Assembly (NCBI RefSeq): GCF_014839805.1
Contig: NC_051130.1
Location: 1,674,001-1,738,000 of the forward strand
Length of the DNA: 64,000 nucleotides
Origin: Manduca sexta
Lineage: Eukaryota; Arthropoda; Insecta; Lepidoptera; Sphingidae
Reading direction: 5' to 3'
The position numbers and the translations under genes were made by a program. The notes beneath the pieces are model-generated. The model saw only the letters and a list, made by a program, of their open reading frames with translations, was not told the origin of the DNA and searched no databases. Below are positions 10,867 to 22,175 of the stretch, piece by piece. Within the stretch, counting starts at the first letter, position 1. Every line of letters starts with the position of its first letter.

Positions 10867-12194
10867 TATTTATTAACAAAACGATTTCTCTACAGTCAAA
10901 ACTCAATTCCGTACCTGAATTCCTAAACATCCCGAAATCAAAATGCTGAGCACATTCCTACAGAGATAATTACAAAGTAGAAAGCTTTATAAACGTTAGA
11001 TTTCCACGGCTCGTAACAAATTACCTCAAACGAATTCGTCATTTACAATTGTTGTTTGCGCAGTTCGGGCTGTTTTATTGTTCCTAAAAATATACATTGC
11101 GTTCACAGTAAATATAATTTGAATTGCCTTTTTACACTTAATTCACTTGAGTTCGGAAATTGGGGCTTGTTTAAATAAATAAAATGGAAAACACGCTTTT
11201 ATCCTCAAAAGGTTAAGCATCCACACTTCGTTGAGCTTATATCGATGGTAAAAATTGGGCTTAATTTATTCGGAAATATGCCTGACTAGGTGTTGCTCTC
11301 GGCTTCGTTCACATAAAAAACCTTAAACTGGATAGAGTACGTAGTAGTACGATGTAAAAAATTGCTTATATGCGATGCCTGCGATTTTTTATTGATGACT
11401 CCACAAATCGACCGTGTCATAGAATTATGGGATCCTTCAAGGACATTTTTGACAAATATTCAAACGTCTTTACATACTTACCCTTAAGTCAGGTAACGAA
11501 ACCATTGATGACCAACTTAATCTAAAATTATTCATAAAATTGTTTCTTCAAATAAAATTTAATAATAAAAAACGTAAACAATCGTAATATGTTATTAGAT
11601 TACAGCATCCAAAAACCGAAAACATGGATAGGGGGCCATGGTTATTTATTTATTTATTTAAATAGTACTACCACACCACACATATTGACGTATTTCGAAA
11701 TTTAAACTAAGAATTTTATTTATATTAATTTATGCTAGGCACCAAGCTATCTTCAATCACACTTTTAATAGTAAAATGCTTTACGAAAAGCCTACATCGA
11801 AGGAATAATGGCAATGTGATAATGAGGAAAAGGTCCCGTACCCTGGCTACAAAGGTTATAAATAAAAAAATCAATACACAAAGCGGAACGAAACACCAAC
11901 AAACGATACTAATTAATTCTTTGTTCCCAAGGCGGAACAAATCGCGAAATGTACTTCTTAATATTAATTCGGTGTACTAACTAACTCGATAAAATATTAT
12001 GGAGTTCTGCACAATCGACCTTAGTTCTTAATTTATAAAAGTTAATGTAGCTTAAATTATATTAAATTCTGGATGAATACATTTTTATTTCTAATGAGAG
12101 CTAGCTCGATGGGTTGTATTTCTTGCGATATAGAAATATGTGGGATATGTGAATGTTGGATAAATTGTGTGTGAATGAAACCCTAATTGAGAAT
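10867..12194. other. Non-coding DNA with a TTTA microsatellite
   Basis: A (TTTA)n run is at 11641-11661. The overlapping plus and minus frames at 11725-11980 have no motif and look fortuitous. Confidence 0.4.
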
Positions 12195-12530
12195 GAAACG
12201 GTCTGCAGAGACAATGTCTGCAGGTTCAAACACCAAAAGCATACACTTTTGACTTTTAGTACTTACTTATGTATTGTTTGTCATCGATGGCTTTAACGAA
12301 GGAAAACATCGTAAGAAAACCTACATACCTGAGAATTCGATGTGTAACGGAATTAACGGTGAAGAATATAATCGTGAAGAAGCCTGCATATCTGAAAATT
12401 CACCTTAAGAATTTCGGAGTGTGAAGTCTGCCAACCCACACTAGGCTATCGTGGTGGACTAAGGCTTAAACCCTTTCAGTCAAAGAAAACCCGTCCTCAG
12501 AAGAGGACAGTAAATAATATAGAGATATTA
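12195..12530 (+). repeat. Worn tRNA-derived SINE, family A
   Basis: AACGGTCTGCAGAGACAATG and GTCTGCAGGTTCAAA (box B) start it; GGAAAACATCGTAAGAAAACC and a doubled repeat of the same block at 12360-12400 follow. The internal doubling is an added duplication. Confidence 0.6.
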
Positions 12531-13049
12531 TTAAATCTAGTTTGAGGTCACCACTTTTGCTGTTCCGTGTTTAGGTTAACGTCACTACAAGAAACCATTT
12601 CCATATTTTACTACAACATGGTTCTTTATTTTTCTGGTCAGGCTATAACTCGTAAGATTTCAGGGTGATATTTAACCGTAACATGTCCAGGTTCTTTATT
12701 TTCCTCGGACTACAACTTGATCTCAGAATGAATCGCAATGAATTTTCCCATCTCATATCCACGTGAAACAACTTTCTAACCAAGTGGGATACGTTTCGCC
12801 TAGTCGTGAAATCAGTAGACCGTTTTACTGCGCCATTAACTCATACTCATCAATGGAATGGGCACATTTTTATAGCATAGCAAAGAGTAAGTAGGTCATG
12901 TGATGTGTAAAGAGCTTCAACGTCCAGAAACAAACACAATATTAGAATCTTAGAGACCTAAAAAGAAATATAGCAAAAGTTGGACCTTCTGAAGACTTAT
13001 CTGTCCTGAAAAAGAAATAAAGAAGAAACTAGTCATTATTGTGATTCGC
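12531..13049. repeat. Degenerate direct repeat around GGTTCTTTATTTT
   Basis: ACATGGTTCTTTATTTTTCT (12618) and CATGTCCAGGTTCTTTATTT (12683) head two related blocks about 65 bp apart with TATAACTCGTAAGATTTCAGG / CTACAACTTGATCTCAGAAT after them. The rest is plain AT-rich DNA. Confidence 0.4.
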
Positions 13050-13253
13050 TTTGAAGAACATTGTAGTCAGTGTAACTACTGGACATAATAAGACTTAACA
13101 TCTCATATCTCAGGATGGCGAGCGCAGTAGAATATCAAACAATACTTTGTAATTCAAGGTGTTGGATGGTGTTTCTACTGTTTATGGGCGCTCATATCGC
13201 TCACCACCAGGCGAATGGCAAGCTCGTCTCATCGTTAAAAAAAAAAAAAGAAA
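13050..13253 (+). repeat. Metulj-like SINE copy, 5'-truncated
   Basis: From TTGTAGTCAGTGTAACTAC to GCAAGCTCGTCTCATCG and an A-rich tail. The 118-codon frame at 13115-13471 runs through this SINE and the next one and is not a gene. Confidence 0.75.
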
Positions 13254-13309
13254 TCCCGGTTCAGGTAAAGTTGTGTTGGGTATTTATGAACAAATTCAGC
13301 ACGGAGTTT

Positions 13310-13440
13310 GGAATTATCGAAATGATAACAGGCTCACACTCTATTAAATCATGGAACGGAATACGTTTGGTGAAAAGTAAGCCTAGTTGCATCTCTGTCA
13401 ACCACTTCAAGGTTAAAGGCGTGATGAATCTTTATCATCC
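13310..13440 (+). repeat. SINE family B fragment
   Basis: TGGAACGGAATACGTTTGGTG and AAAGGCGTGATG match the inverse of the family-B block at 3465-3612 and 59150-59300. Fused directly downstream of the Metulj-like copy. Confidence 0.55.
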
Positions 13441-14275
13441 GAAACGTAAGGGCAAAGTGTCTGTTTTCTAGCCGGAGGTACTACCTAGGTCAAGCTACCT
13501 TAATCCTATCAACAACTATGATTACATCATACCGCAACCACTCTAAAAGAAACATTCTCCTACTTTTCTCATTTAAAGACATCCTAAGCCCTTCAAAGTC
13601 TTGCGACGATCATTAAGACCATAGCTCGCTGGCTCTTGAACCCATTATACGCGTTTAATCGTAACACTTATTGGGCTCTCGGTTTCTCCAACTTCAGATT
13701 CGCTTTACCTTACTGGGCCTTCAAATCGACTCATTAGTTATTCCAGAAGGAACATTGTACGTAAACAACTCTAGCGCGATATTTACCAGTTACGGATAGG
13801 CAAAGGTCTTTACACAACATTTTGCCAGTAATAGGTAAAAGGGTAAAATAACATTTACTGGACACATTTAATCAAAATGCATCTCGATATAAATTTCACT
13901 ATTATTCTTAATAGTTCAGTAAAAGTATTGCAAGCGTATGCAAATAAAATTCCTCAAAGCGTCGCTTACACTAATAAAAACTCTTATTAAACTTTAAAAT
14001 TGAGCTGTTTATCAATCAAAACACCAATTACCTCCCAAAAACATCTTGTTAGAACTCATTCGGCTAAACCGTTTCGATGCAAATTGTTTCTAAGAAAATG
14101 CTTAAAAATACTATAAAGTAAAACGGTCTAGACACGCTGTCATGTCTACATTAAACGCTATAGTGTTGCTGCAATTTCATTCTCTCAACGCTGGGAATAA
14201 GGCAGTCATTCCCGTGACGGATGTCGAATATGATACAATTTCTAAAGGAGTTTTTCGGTGTTATAATTATTATGG
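13441..14275. other. Non-coding DNA
   Basis: No motif, repeat match or splice-flanked frame seen. Confidence 0.4.
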
Positions 14276-14550
14276 TATATTTTTGTTAACTGCAAAAAGT
14301 TCTTTTTTCGATCTAGTTACTAATAGCAAACCATAATTCCTTTTTCTATCTATTTTCGTTTGCTTATTACAGTGAATTTTCTAACTGCAAAATATTTTTC
14401 TTTCAAACTAGTTACTAATAACACTAAGACCATTATTACTTTTTCTATCTATTTTCATTTGCTTATTATAGTGAATTTTCAAACTGCGAAATGTTCTTTC
14501 AAACCAGTTCCTAATATCAAACCGTTATTATTTTTTTTATCACTAATAGC
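14276..14550 (+). repeat. Minisatellite, about 97-bp unit, nearly three copies
   Basis: Unit marker TTAACTGCAAAA / CTAACTGCAAAA / CAAACTGCGAAA at 14286, 14381 and 14480, each followed by CTAGTTACTAATA-like and TTTTTCTATCTATTTTC-like blocks. Confidence 0.75.
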
Positions 14551-15054
14551 ATTAGTTTGTTATAGTAATATCGTATAAGCTAAGAGGTTCAGTTTGATTC
14601 TCACATCGGACAATACTCCATGGGGTTCATATAACAGCATTTGCCAAGAATAAATTCTCTAGAAGATATTGACTTCAAGTAAACGACTGACAGTAAAAAC
14701 TATGGCAAACCATTTCTGTAACACACAAGAAATATTATATCTAGATTACACATCGAAATAGGATAATGGCAGGTAATAGAAGTGTTTTAAAGTACTAAGA
14801 AGAACTACATAATATTCCAAGAAAAAAGGGCTGAACAACCGAGTAATCCAAACATACATCCCATTCTATATTACCTAGATAAGGTAATAATATATAATTA
14901 CGTGAGAGTAGAAACGTATTCAGCAATTCTTTGAAAACATAAAAGGATTAGATATTTCTAAGGAAAGAGTGATGAAACAGCTTATGTTAAATGTTGTTTT
15001 GAACAAACGATGTACTAACTTCGGCACCGATTTTACATAATACCAGGTAGAGGT
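14551..15054. other. Non-coding DNA
   Basis: Nothing recognised. Confidence 0.4.
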
Positions 15055-15172
15055 ATGTTGCCCGGTAGGTAATAGCATGGCTGTGCCTGTGAACTTGCTT
15101 TAGTCCATGTGCGGCGGATGCTGCTTACCACCTGGCGGACCCCTGGCTCGTTTACCTACTATGGCAATAAAA
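15055..15172 (+). repeat. Dispersed repeat, family F
   Basis: GATGCTGCTTACCACCTGGC then CTCGTTTACCTACTATGGCAATAAAA. Further copies at 48125-48290 and 61795-61915. Looks like a retroposon 3' tail. Confidence 0.6.
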
Positions 15173-18100
15173 AAAATACAACCAAACTACAAGAATTGAG
15201 TACGAACCTACCTCTAGTGTTATTACTTAGCTAGCACCAAATATGCCACGATTTTAAGCCAAAAAGCCTGGTTTCAATACAGACGGTCTTCAAGAATACC
15301 AAATACGTTCCAGAACATAAATTGAAAGAAAATATACCTGATCCGAAATTAATTTACGTTTATGTACTGAATTGATCGATCTTGAAAGAAATGATTAATT
15401 AATATCAAAGTAACGTAACACAATTCAGGTTTTTAATTAGATTTCTATTCAGCGCTTGAACGCCATTAAGGAGGCAAGAAATGTTTAAATATACCAAGTA
15501 TCTGCTGGTTATCGATTCTTTATTTTTAGTAGGTCTGCGAACTATTATACGGTCTCTAGGATTTGGGTTTTTAAAAAAGAAACTTTGATTTTACACTGGA
15601 AAACTTTATTATAAATCTTTTTACGAAATAGCAAATTTGAAATAGAACAGGCGAAAGTTTAGTTCGGCAGATAGAAGACTAACTGAGATACTCCAATTGG
15701 AATGCATGAGAAATAATGAAAGTACTGACGGACGCAATTGTCAGCGTTGCAACCCATATAACAGTAAGGATATAACAAAACGATCTAATTGGTCGGCATA
15801 TGGTCATCATTTAAGAAGCGGGTAATAATTTAAAACTTGTTTTGTTTCAATGTTGAGTCGGCACAACATATTTAATGATTTCTTGTTTACGCGAATATTA
15901 GTTATCAAGATAAAATTATTTTGTGGAATTTAGCGCGCCATTTTGTATTCTATTTTTCAACGTTTTAAAGACTTTGCAGCGTTCAAACCTGGGGCGAACT
16001 CCGAAAATAAAATACAAAAAACCGCGATAAAATCCGAAATCTAGATTCATTTCGACCCATTTTTATGTTTCAATAAGGATTTCTTACATACATACATAAC
16101 ATCACACATTTCTTAGTTGGGCTCAATTTTCGGTCCTCTCTACTGTGGATACTGAGGGATCCAATACCTTAAAATTCAACTCCTAGAACCTCTGTAAATA
16201 AGTACTATACCTTTAGAAACCTTCTACTACCTCCGGCTACCACTTCCTATAAGTCCGACGCGACATTTACAAAATAAATAGGATCTAATACAACAACAGT
16301 GACGTAAATAGCAATGCGACAGTATCTTAAGTCCACAATAAAAATAGAATTCCTCGCCGGCTCGCTCGGTGAATGCAAATCGGCGATTTAACGTCCCCAT
16401 GGCCGAAAAATAATGGGTACAGAAGACTTAGGCATATTGAAACATCAACCCATATTCTGCAAGGAAAAAATAAGTATGGAAAAAATAAGTATACTAACAC
16501 ATTTTTTTCCAAAATAGTATAGAACTAAATTGAATTTCGTTAGAATTACAATGTGATCAGGATTAAAAACACCATAACCATAGCCAGAGGTGAATTAACC
16601 AACTTTTTATTTTATTTCTCTTTTCTAGATTCCTTCGTTAACGTCATTGCTCCGAAATTCTGGGTGGGTATAATAATATTGACTTTTTCTGAAGTTTGTG
16701 ACGAATAGGCTCGTCCCTTTTACATCATGGAACGTAACATATAAGCGAAAAATGGTTGCCCTGGTTGCACGTCTTCCTCCCGGTCTGGCGACAAAGGCGT
16801 GATATGTCTGTTCTATATCTTAGTGTAAGCTTATGTTTAACTGCATAATGAATTTATTTATTAGTAATACATACCGAAATCGTAAATACTAGACAATCTC
16901 CAAAGGTCCTTCCTCTCACACCCCATTTTTTCTTCCCCAAGATCATTTCACCCCCCAATACCGTCCATAAACAGCAAGGACTAACTTTTCCTTTTATTTT
17001 CGTTCTATTTCTTTATCAAAACAACTTGAGTCTTTTGAGGCCGCTTTTGTTATGCTTAAGTGCTTTCAAACAGGTTCATTGCATATTTTGCCCACACATT
17101 TTCGGTAATATTAAATTTTCCAAAACTACGATCTTCCGCGTATTGTACATAAATGTATAATGTTTTGGTTAAGTGCTTAAGTTTTTGTTGTTATTTGACT
17201 GCAGCAATTGTTTTAACTTTTTCTCATAATGTTTTAAATCTCCTAATATTAGTAAGAGAAGCTATGAATATTCAGTAATTTGCACGAACTCAGAACCGTA
17301 CTGTAGTTAAGTCCACTAGCCTAGTCACCGCTGTCATACAAAACCCATTCACGGAGATTATGTAAATCAAAGGTTTGCTTATAATAGCCACATTCAAACA
17401 AATGTAGAAATTGAAATGGATACGCCATCTGATAAAGGCCATACATCTCCCGTTCAAAGAGTTTCAGTGAACTCACTCGGCGGCAAACGCCCGATCGCCG
17501 CGTGTAAACATTTCTTGATTTATAAGGCTGGATAAATTACATTCGCCACGAAGTTATGAAAATTGGATGTGGCATGTGGTTAAGCAGCATGTCCAGCATT
17601 AGTCAAATGTCTCATAAAGTGATGAAGATTGAAATAGCTATTGAACAATGATTTGTAGTAATTACTTCCTTAAGGGTAATGATGATGACTACCCAGTAAC
17701 AGTATCAACAGATTAACAATAGCAATACCATTCATAACTCTAAACATTAAATAACAAACGTTGTGTGGCATTACAATGTTCTCATTATGTCAACTCACAA
17801 AACCCATAAATTATACTGGCTTCAACGTCTTAAAAAAACGCGATAAAACCGCCTACTTCCTTTACGATAGAAAATACCTTCGGCATTAAGGCCATCTTTA
17901 CAATCTTTATAGAGATTAATTTATTTATCACAAATTCAATGTATATGAAGTATAATAAATAAATACCAGATGCATGATGGTACTAGGAAGCAAACTTAAC
18001 AATCTGCTGAACACTTACAAGAAACGTACCCCTTAGCAATTGTACCTAGCCTCAATTATATTGTCACTGTCAAGCCAAAAAGACCCCACGAATATCCACA

Positions 18101-19040
18101 CACTTCATAGCTTCACGTTCTCAGAACAGATTGCCAGATTTGTATAGAAATCCTTATAAACAGCGGGCGGATTACGTAGCGAGAACTACATCGGACCCGA
18201 GGAATTGCTTGTCGTGTATCAAATGTGGGTCAGATAGCGCTATCTGCAACTGTCGGTAGATCTATGACCGTCTGGATTTATTCGTGGTGCATTGGGTAAG
18301 ATGTGTGGTTGCAGGTTCGAAGTGGCTTTGCCTAAAGTCTTAATTAACCGCAGCAATTATCTTGCCTATAGTTTCTTGAGAAAATATAAAAATATTGCCC
18401 CACCTGCACACAAGGGTAATTCTTACCCGCGTTGACGGCCAGACTTGTCTCAAGAAACTTGCCGCAAGAAACTCGCTCAAATTAAGGCTGAAGACAGAAA
18501 AGTTTTCCAAGTCTCGAAAAACTTCACTGCCGGGTTGCCGTTCGTGTTATTCCTGACGTACAGGAGTTGTAGTATGTGATAGTCTCATCAGGCAGGTTCA
18601 TTATATACTATCTGATCTAGAAATCATTCCTAAAGCACCGCGCAGACGCTATAAAAATTTTGCTTGACGCTATTATAGTAACTGATTACTAAAGTCGCTT
18701 AAACATCCACCAGTTCCATAACTTGGTGTGTTGGTTTGCGCGGCGCTTTATATTCGCTTACTGTCTGTCTCTATAAAACTGGTGCCGTAATTCAATCATT
18801 GAACATTTACATGAAACCCATTGCCTCGAAACAATAGGATTTCGTGCGCCATTTAATATATTCAAATATTCCCAACGGGCGCGTCGAAAAAGGCCAAGTA
18901 CAAGTACAATACGCTGAATATGCATACCAGTTCAATATTTATAAATTGTTTCTATTGATGTAATTTTCATATCGCCTACATGGTGTAGTGGTGTGTGGCT
19001 ATAGACTAAGGTATGGAAGTCGGTTTCCAGAAGAGTAATT
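15173..19040. other. Gene desert with old repeat remnants
   Basis: Recognisable pieces are the CCGCGATAAAATCCGAAA block near 15960-16045, a SINE-B remnant at 16690-16810 (ACATCATGGAACGTAAC, ACAAAGGCGTGATATG) and a LINE-tail remnant with CCTTCGGCATTAAGGCC near 17878. 18160-18320 is GC-richer, with a tRNA-like GGTTGCAGGTTCGAA. No gene was found. Confidence 0.4.
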
Positions 19041-19279
19041 TGTTTTGTTCTTCTATGTGACTTATGCGCCTATAAGCCATTTTAATAAACAGCCTGCGTC
19101 ATCCAAAATATTTAACACACTTTTCAGCATAATGTTTACGTACGGTCGCCTCACTGATCACGAAAAAATCATGTTTACAGAACTCGAAGTTCTGAGAGTT
19201 GTTGCTATATTGAATATTGAACCCAGGAACTGCTAATCCATACCCCTTACATACTTTGACTAAGGAGGCGAGATATTAC

Positions 19280-19560
19280 GTATCGTAATGTCTGTACACA
19301 AAAACACTCACGCCCATATCACCGAAGAAGTAGGCAGAGGTGTAACCAGGAGACACATTTTTCGCCATGGGTCTTCTGAACCAGGATGTGACGGAAGCAA
19401 GTCCTCATCAAGCAATAATTCCAGACTCCACGGTGTTAACGGAAAACCCACTTTACTTAGCCCGATCCAAAACTCGAATCCGCGACCTTAGACCGATGTT
19501 GAACCGCGCGCACAACACCTACGCCACCGAGGCAGTCAAAATAGTTACAATGACCTTAAA
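19280..19560 (+). repeat. SINE family B-like segment with tRNA-like head (inverted)
   Basis: CAAAACTCGAATCCGCGACC and CCTACGCCACCGAGGCAGTC (19500-19540) are the inverted box-B and box-A regions of a tRNA-like SINE head. The open frames at 19288-19491 and 19367-19621 lie in it and are not genes. Confidence 0.5.
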
Positions 19561-19646
19561 ACTGAACAAAACAGTGTTTCCTCAGCTTATCAGTCATAAT
19601 TCAAATGGGTATAGTTACTAAAACACAAATATTTGTATCAGAGTAA

Positions 19647-19966
19647 GCGACAATAGCCTAGTTGAGTATGGAACGAACTGCCGAGACGAATACCCGCAGG
19701 TTCAAAACCCAAGGGCACGCATCACTGACTTTTCTAAAATGTGTGTATTCTTATCGCTTGCCTTAATAGTGTAGGAAAACATCTTGAAGAAATTTGCATA
19801 CTCGAAATGTTTTCTATAAGAATTTTGAGGGTACATATGTGAAGTCTGCAAATCGGCAATAGGCCAGCGTGGTAGACTAAGGCCTAATCCCTCTCAGTAA
19901 TAGAGGCCCGTGCACAGCAGTGGGCAGTATATAATATAAGGCTGATATTCTTGTATAGGTATTATT
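19647..19966 (+). mobile_element. tRNA-derived SINE, family A
   Basis: Starts GCGACAATAGCCTAGTTGAG, has CAGGTTCAAAACCCAAGG, and runs to GGCTGATATTCTTG and an ATT tail. Confidence 0.75.
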
Positions 19967-20141
19967 ATTGTTTAAATTAAGAACGTAGACAGTCAATAAA
20001 CGTTACAAACACATTATTAACATTTGTGTAAATATGTAATGTATTGTTTATTATGACTCCTAGAATTCGAACGACTTGCTCGTTTTCGTTTACATTATGG
20101 CTCAAATATATTTGATGTGGGTCTCCAAAGTCCATATATTT

Positions 20142-20321
20142 GGAAGTGAATTTTTTTTCATATCCCCAGAAAAGCAATTGAAATGGGACATAAAACGCCT
20201 GGTCAATTTTCAACGAGTAACAATTACCGATGCGATTGCTACAGTATCGCTGGCCGAGGGAGAATTAATTTTACCCTACGACGGTGTCTTCCACTTACCA
20301 CTTCCGATTCTCATAACCTGA
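20142..20321 (+). pseudogene. Possible Amnionless-like fragment
   Basis: The frame that ends at the TGA 20319-20321 reads ...FFFISPEKQLKW...ATVSLAEGELILPYDGVFHLP. The run SLAEGELILPYDG is reminiscent of the first extracellular part of Amnionless, a membrane partner of cubilin in endocytosis, where a similar L-LP-DG motif is common; this is from memory and unproven. A GT follows PYD in the codon for G (weak donor), so it could be an exon with the stop lying in the intron, or an old fragment. No further exons were seen nearby. The resemblance rests on about 15 residues. Confidence 0.2.
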
Positions 20322-20421
20322 AAATTAAAAAATTATAGTATTAGTGAAAAAACAAAGTTAAACAAATTACTATTATGTATCAACCATTTTCTTTCATTTT
20401 ACTTATACACTGCAGTTCTTA

Positions 20422-20572
20422 ACGATGTTTTACTTCACCGTTAAAGCAAGCGATTATGATTCACAAAGAATACACACATAATTTAAAAAAGTCTTAGTTG
20501 TGTACCCTTGGGATTTGAACCTGCGGACATTCATCTCGGAAGTTAGTTCCACACCCAATTAGGCTATAAGAG
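20422..20572 (-). repeat. Truncated SINE, family A
   Basis: Begins at the GATGTTTTACTTCACCG block and keeps the head with TTTGAACCTGCGGACATTC and CCAATTAGGCTATAA; the 3' half is missing. Confidence 0.7.
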
Positions 20573-22075
20573 AACTATAAGATGATCAAATTAAAAAATG
20601 ACGCTCTCAAACAAGGGGGCTTTCCCCCTCAGAACAATAACTAAAGCTACTCTCTCCATTATTATTTTTTAAACTTATAATATTTTCCATATTTAGTTCT
20701 AAAAATAACCATTCTATAAAAACACTGGAAAAATAATTTAAATATTTTACAATTAATAAGGTATAAAGCCGTTTTAGCAAAAATTTCGAAACGTTGCTTA
20801 CAATATTCTTGAAGAGGCCGAAATGCTAATCAAATAGTACTATCTAAACTACATAACTAAACCATTCGATCATTGTAAAAGAAACCTTAAAAGCACTAAA
20901 AATATAAATACAAGTGAAGCGTGGAGCGAAACAACGAAACGCTCCCATTTTCGATAAACAACCCAATCCTACAAAATGGAATCTTTATTATTAAATTATT
21001 GAGAATGGCTTAAAGGGACAGTCACAAATGTATCCTACTGTAATGGATGTACGTCTCTTGGAACTATGTTTTATTGTGTTACTTTTTATCTCATGAATTC
21101 AAGTATAGATAGGAAAATATTTTTTTTATCTAAATATCTTGACTGTTTGATATAAACAAAAATATGTATATTGTGTTTTTGAAACGTCTTATTAAAAATG
21201 ATTTAATCAACGAGAATTTCTGCAGGTGTTCTAACAATCTAAAATAATTTTATAAGTAAAAACATATTGACACAATAAAAGTCCTGGAGCTAACTGATAA
21301 AAGACCCAACGTATAACACAGACCACTGGGTGTTAAAACATAAAAGTAGAAAGACAAATCTTTACATATAACAAAATTGTAACAGGCGGATATCTGTACA
21401 TTGTAAATGTTGGAGAAAATCTAATATAAGAAGTCTTTATTAGACAATAATAGCCAAAACGGTTTTTAGAATTTTTGTCTGTCTGTATGTTTGTACACGT
21501 ATCATGCAAAAACTGCTGCATGAAATTTAATGCAGTTTTCACCAATGTATTGTTAGAGGTATAACTTAAAATATAGACTGCATTTTATCTTTGCAAAATA
21601 TGAAGCGTCACTTTATAAAAGTACATTAAGAGAAGGATTTTGACCTCTAATGCCTTACAGGTGGTACGTCCAATCAGTTTGATATCATAATATTTCTATA
21701 ACCAATAAAACCTCGTTAACCTCAGTGATATTCAAGTTTTCTACGAATTTATCTAATAGATGTTGACACAGCATCAGACTACTGTGCAAAAAACCAGTTA
21801 TATTAAACCAACTAATTTTGGTTATACTGGTGTTGTCCTAATAGTCGATATGAAATGAAATAATTTATTTGTAGTCATAAAGTTTTGGTTTTTAGACTAA
21901 TTGGACGACCAACACCTCATTTCAGCCACTCCCCTCCTCCTGACCTGAAGGCTGTAAAATATTTTAACATCGGGAGAAAATTATAATTTTAAAAACTGTT
22001 TTAAAACCCGAAAAATTGTTTTAGTTTAATTATTTCGAAACCCATTAAGAGTTAAACATTATTTAGAATCCATAA
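20573..22075. other. AT-rich non-coding DNA
   Basis: A worn copy of the CCTGAAGGCTG...CCCGAAAAATTG repeat lies at 21905-22025. The minus frame at 21333-21545 resembles Helitron-type filler and has no motif. Confidence 0.4.
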
Positions 22076-22175
22076 ATTTATACTCTACCGCCAGTTCGGA
22101 AAGCAGTTCTCATCAGAGAAGAACTGGCAAGAAACTCTGGTGTTACTATTTTCAAAATCAGTTCAAAAGTTTTAT
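22076..22175 (-). repeat. Dispersed repeat, family E
   Basis: Inverted match to 1-150: TACCGCCAGTTCGGAAAGCA and CAAGAAACTCTGGTGTTAC. Confidence 0.7.

Noticed and set aside
11725..11980. Opposed frames on both strands
   Set aside because: No motif; mutual shadows in AT-rich DNA.
13115..13471. 118-codon plus frame
   Set aside because: Runs across a Metulj-like SINE and a SINE-B fragment.
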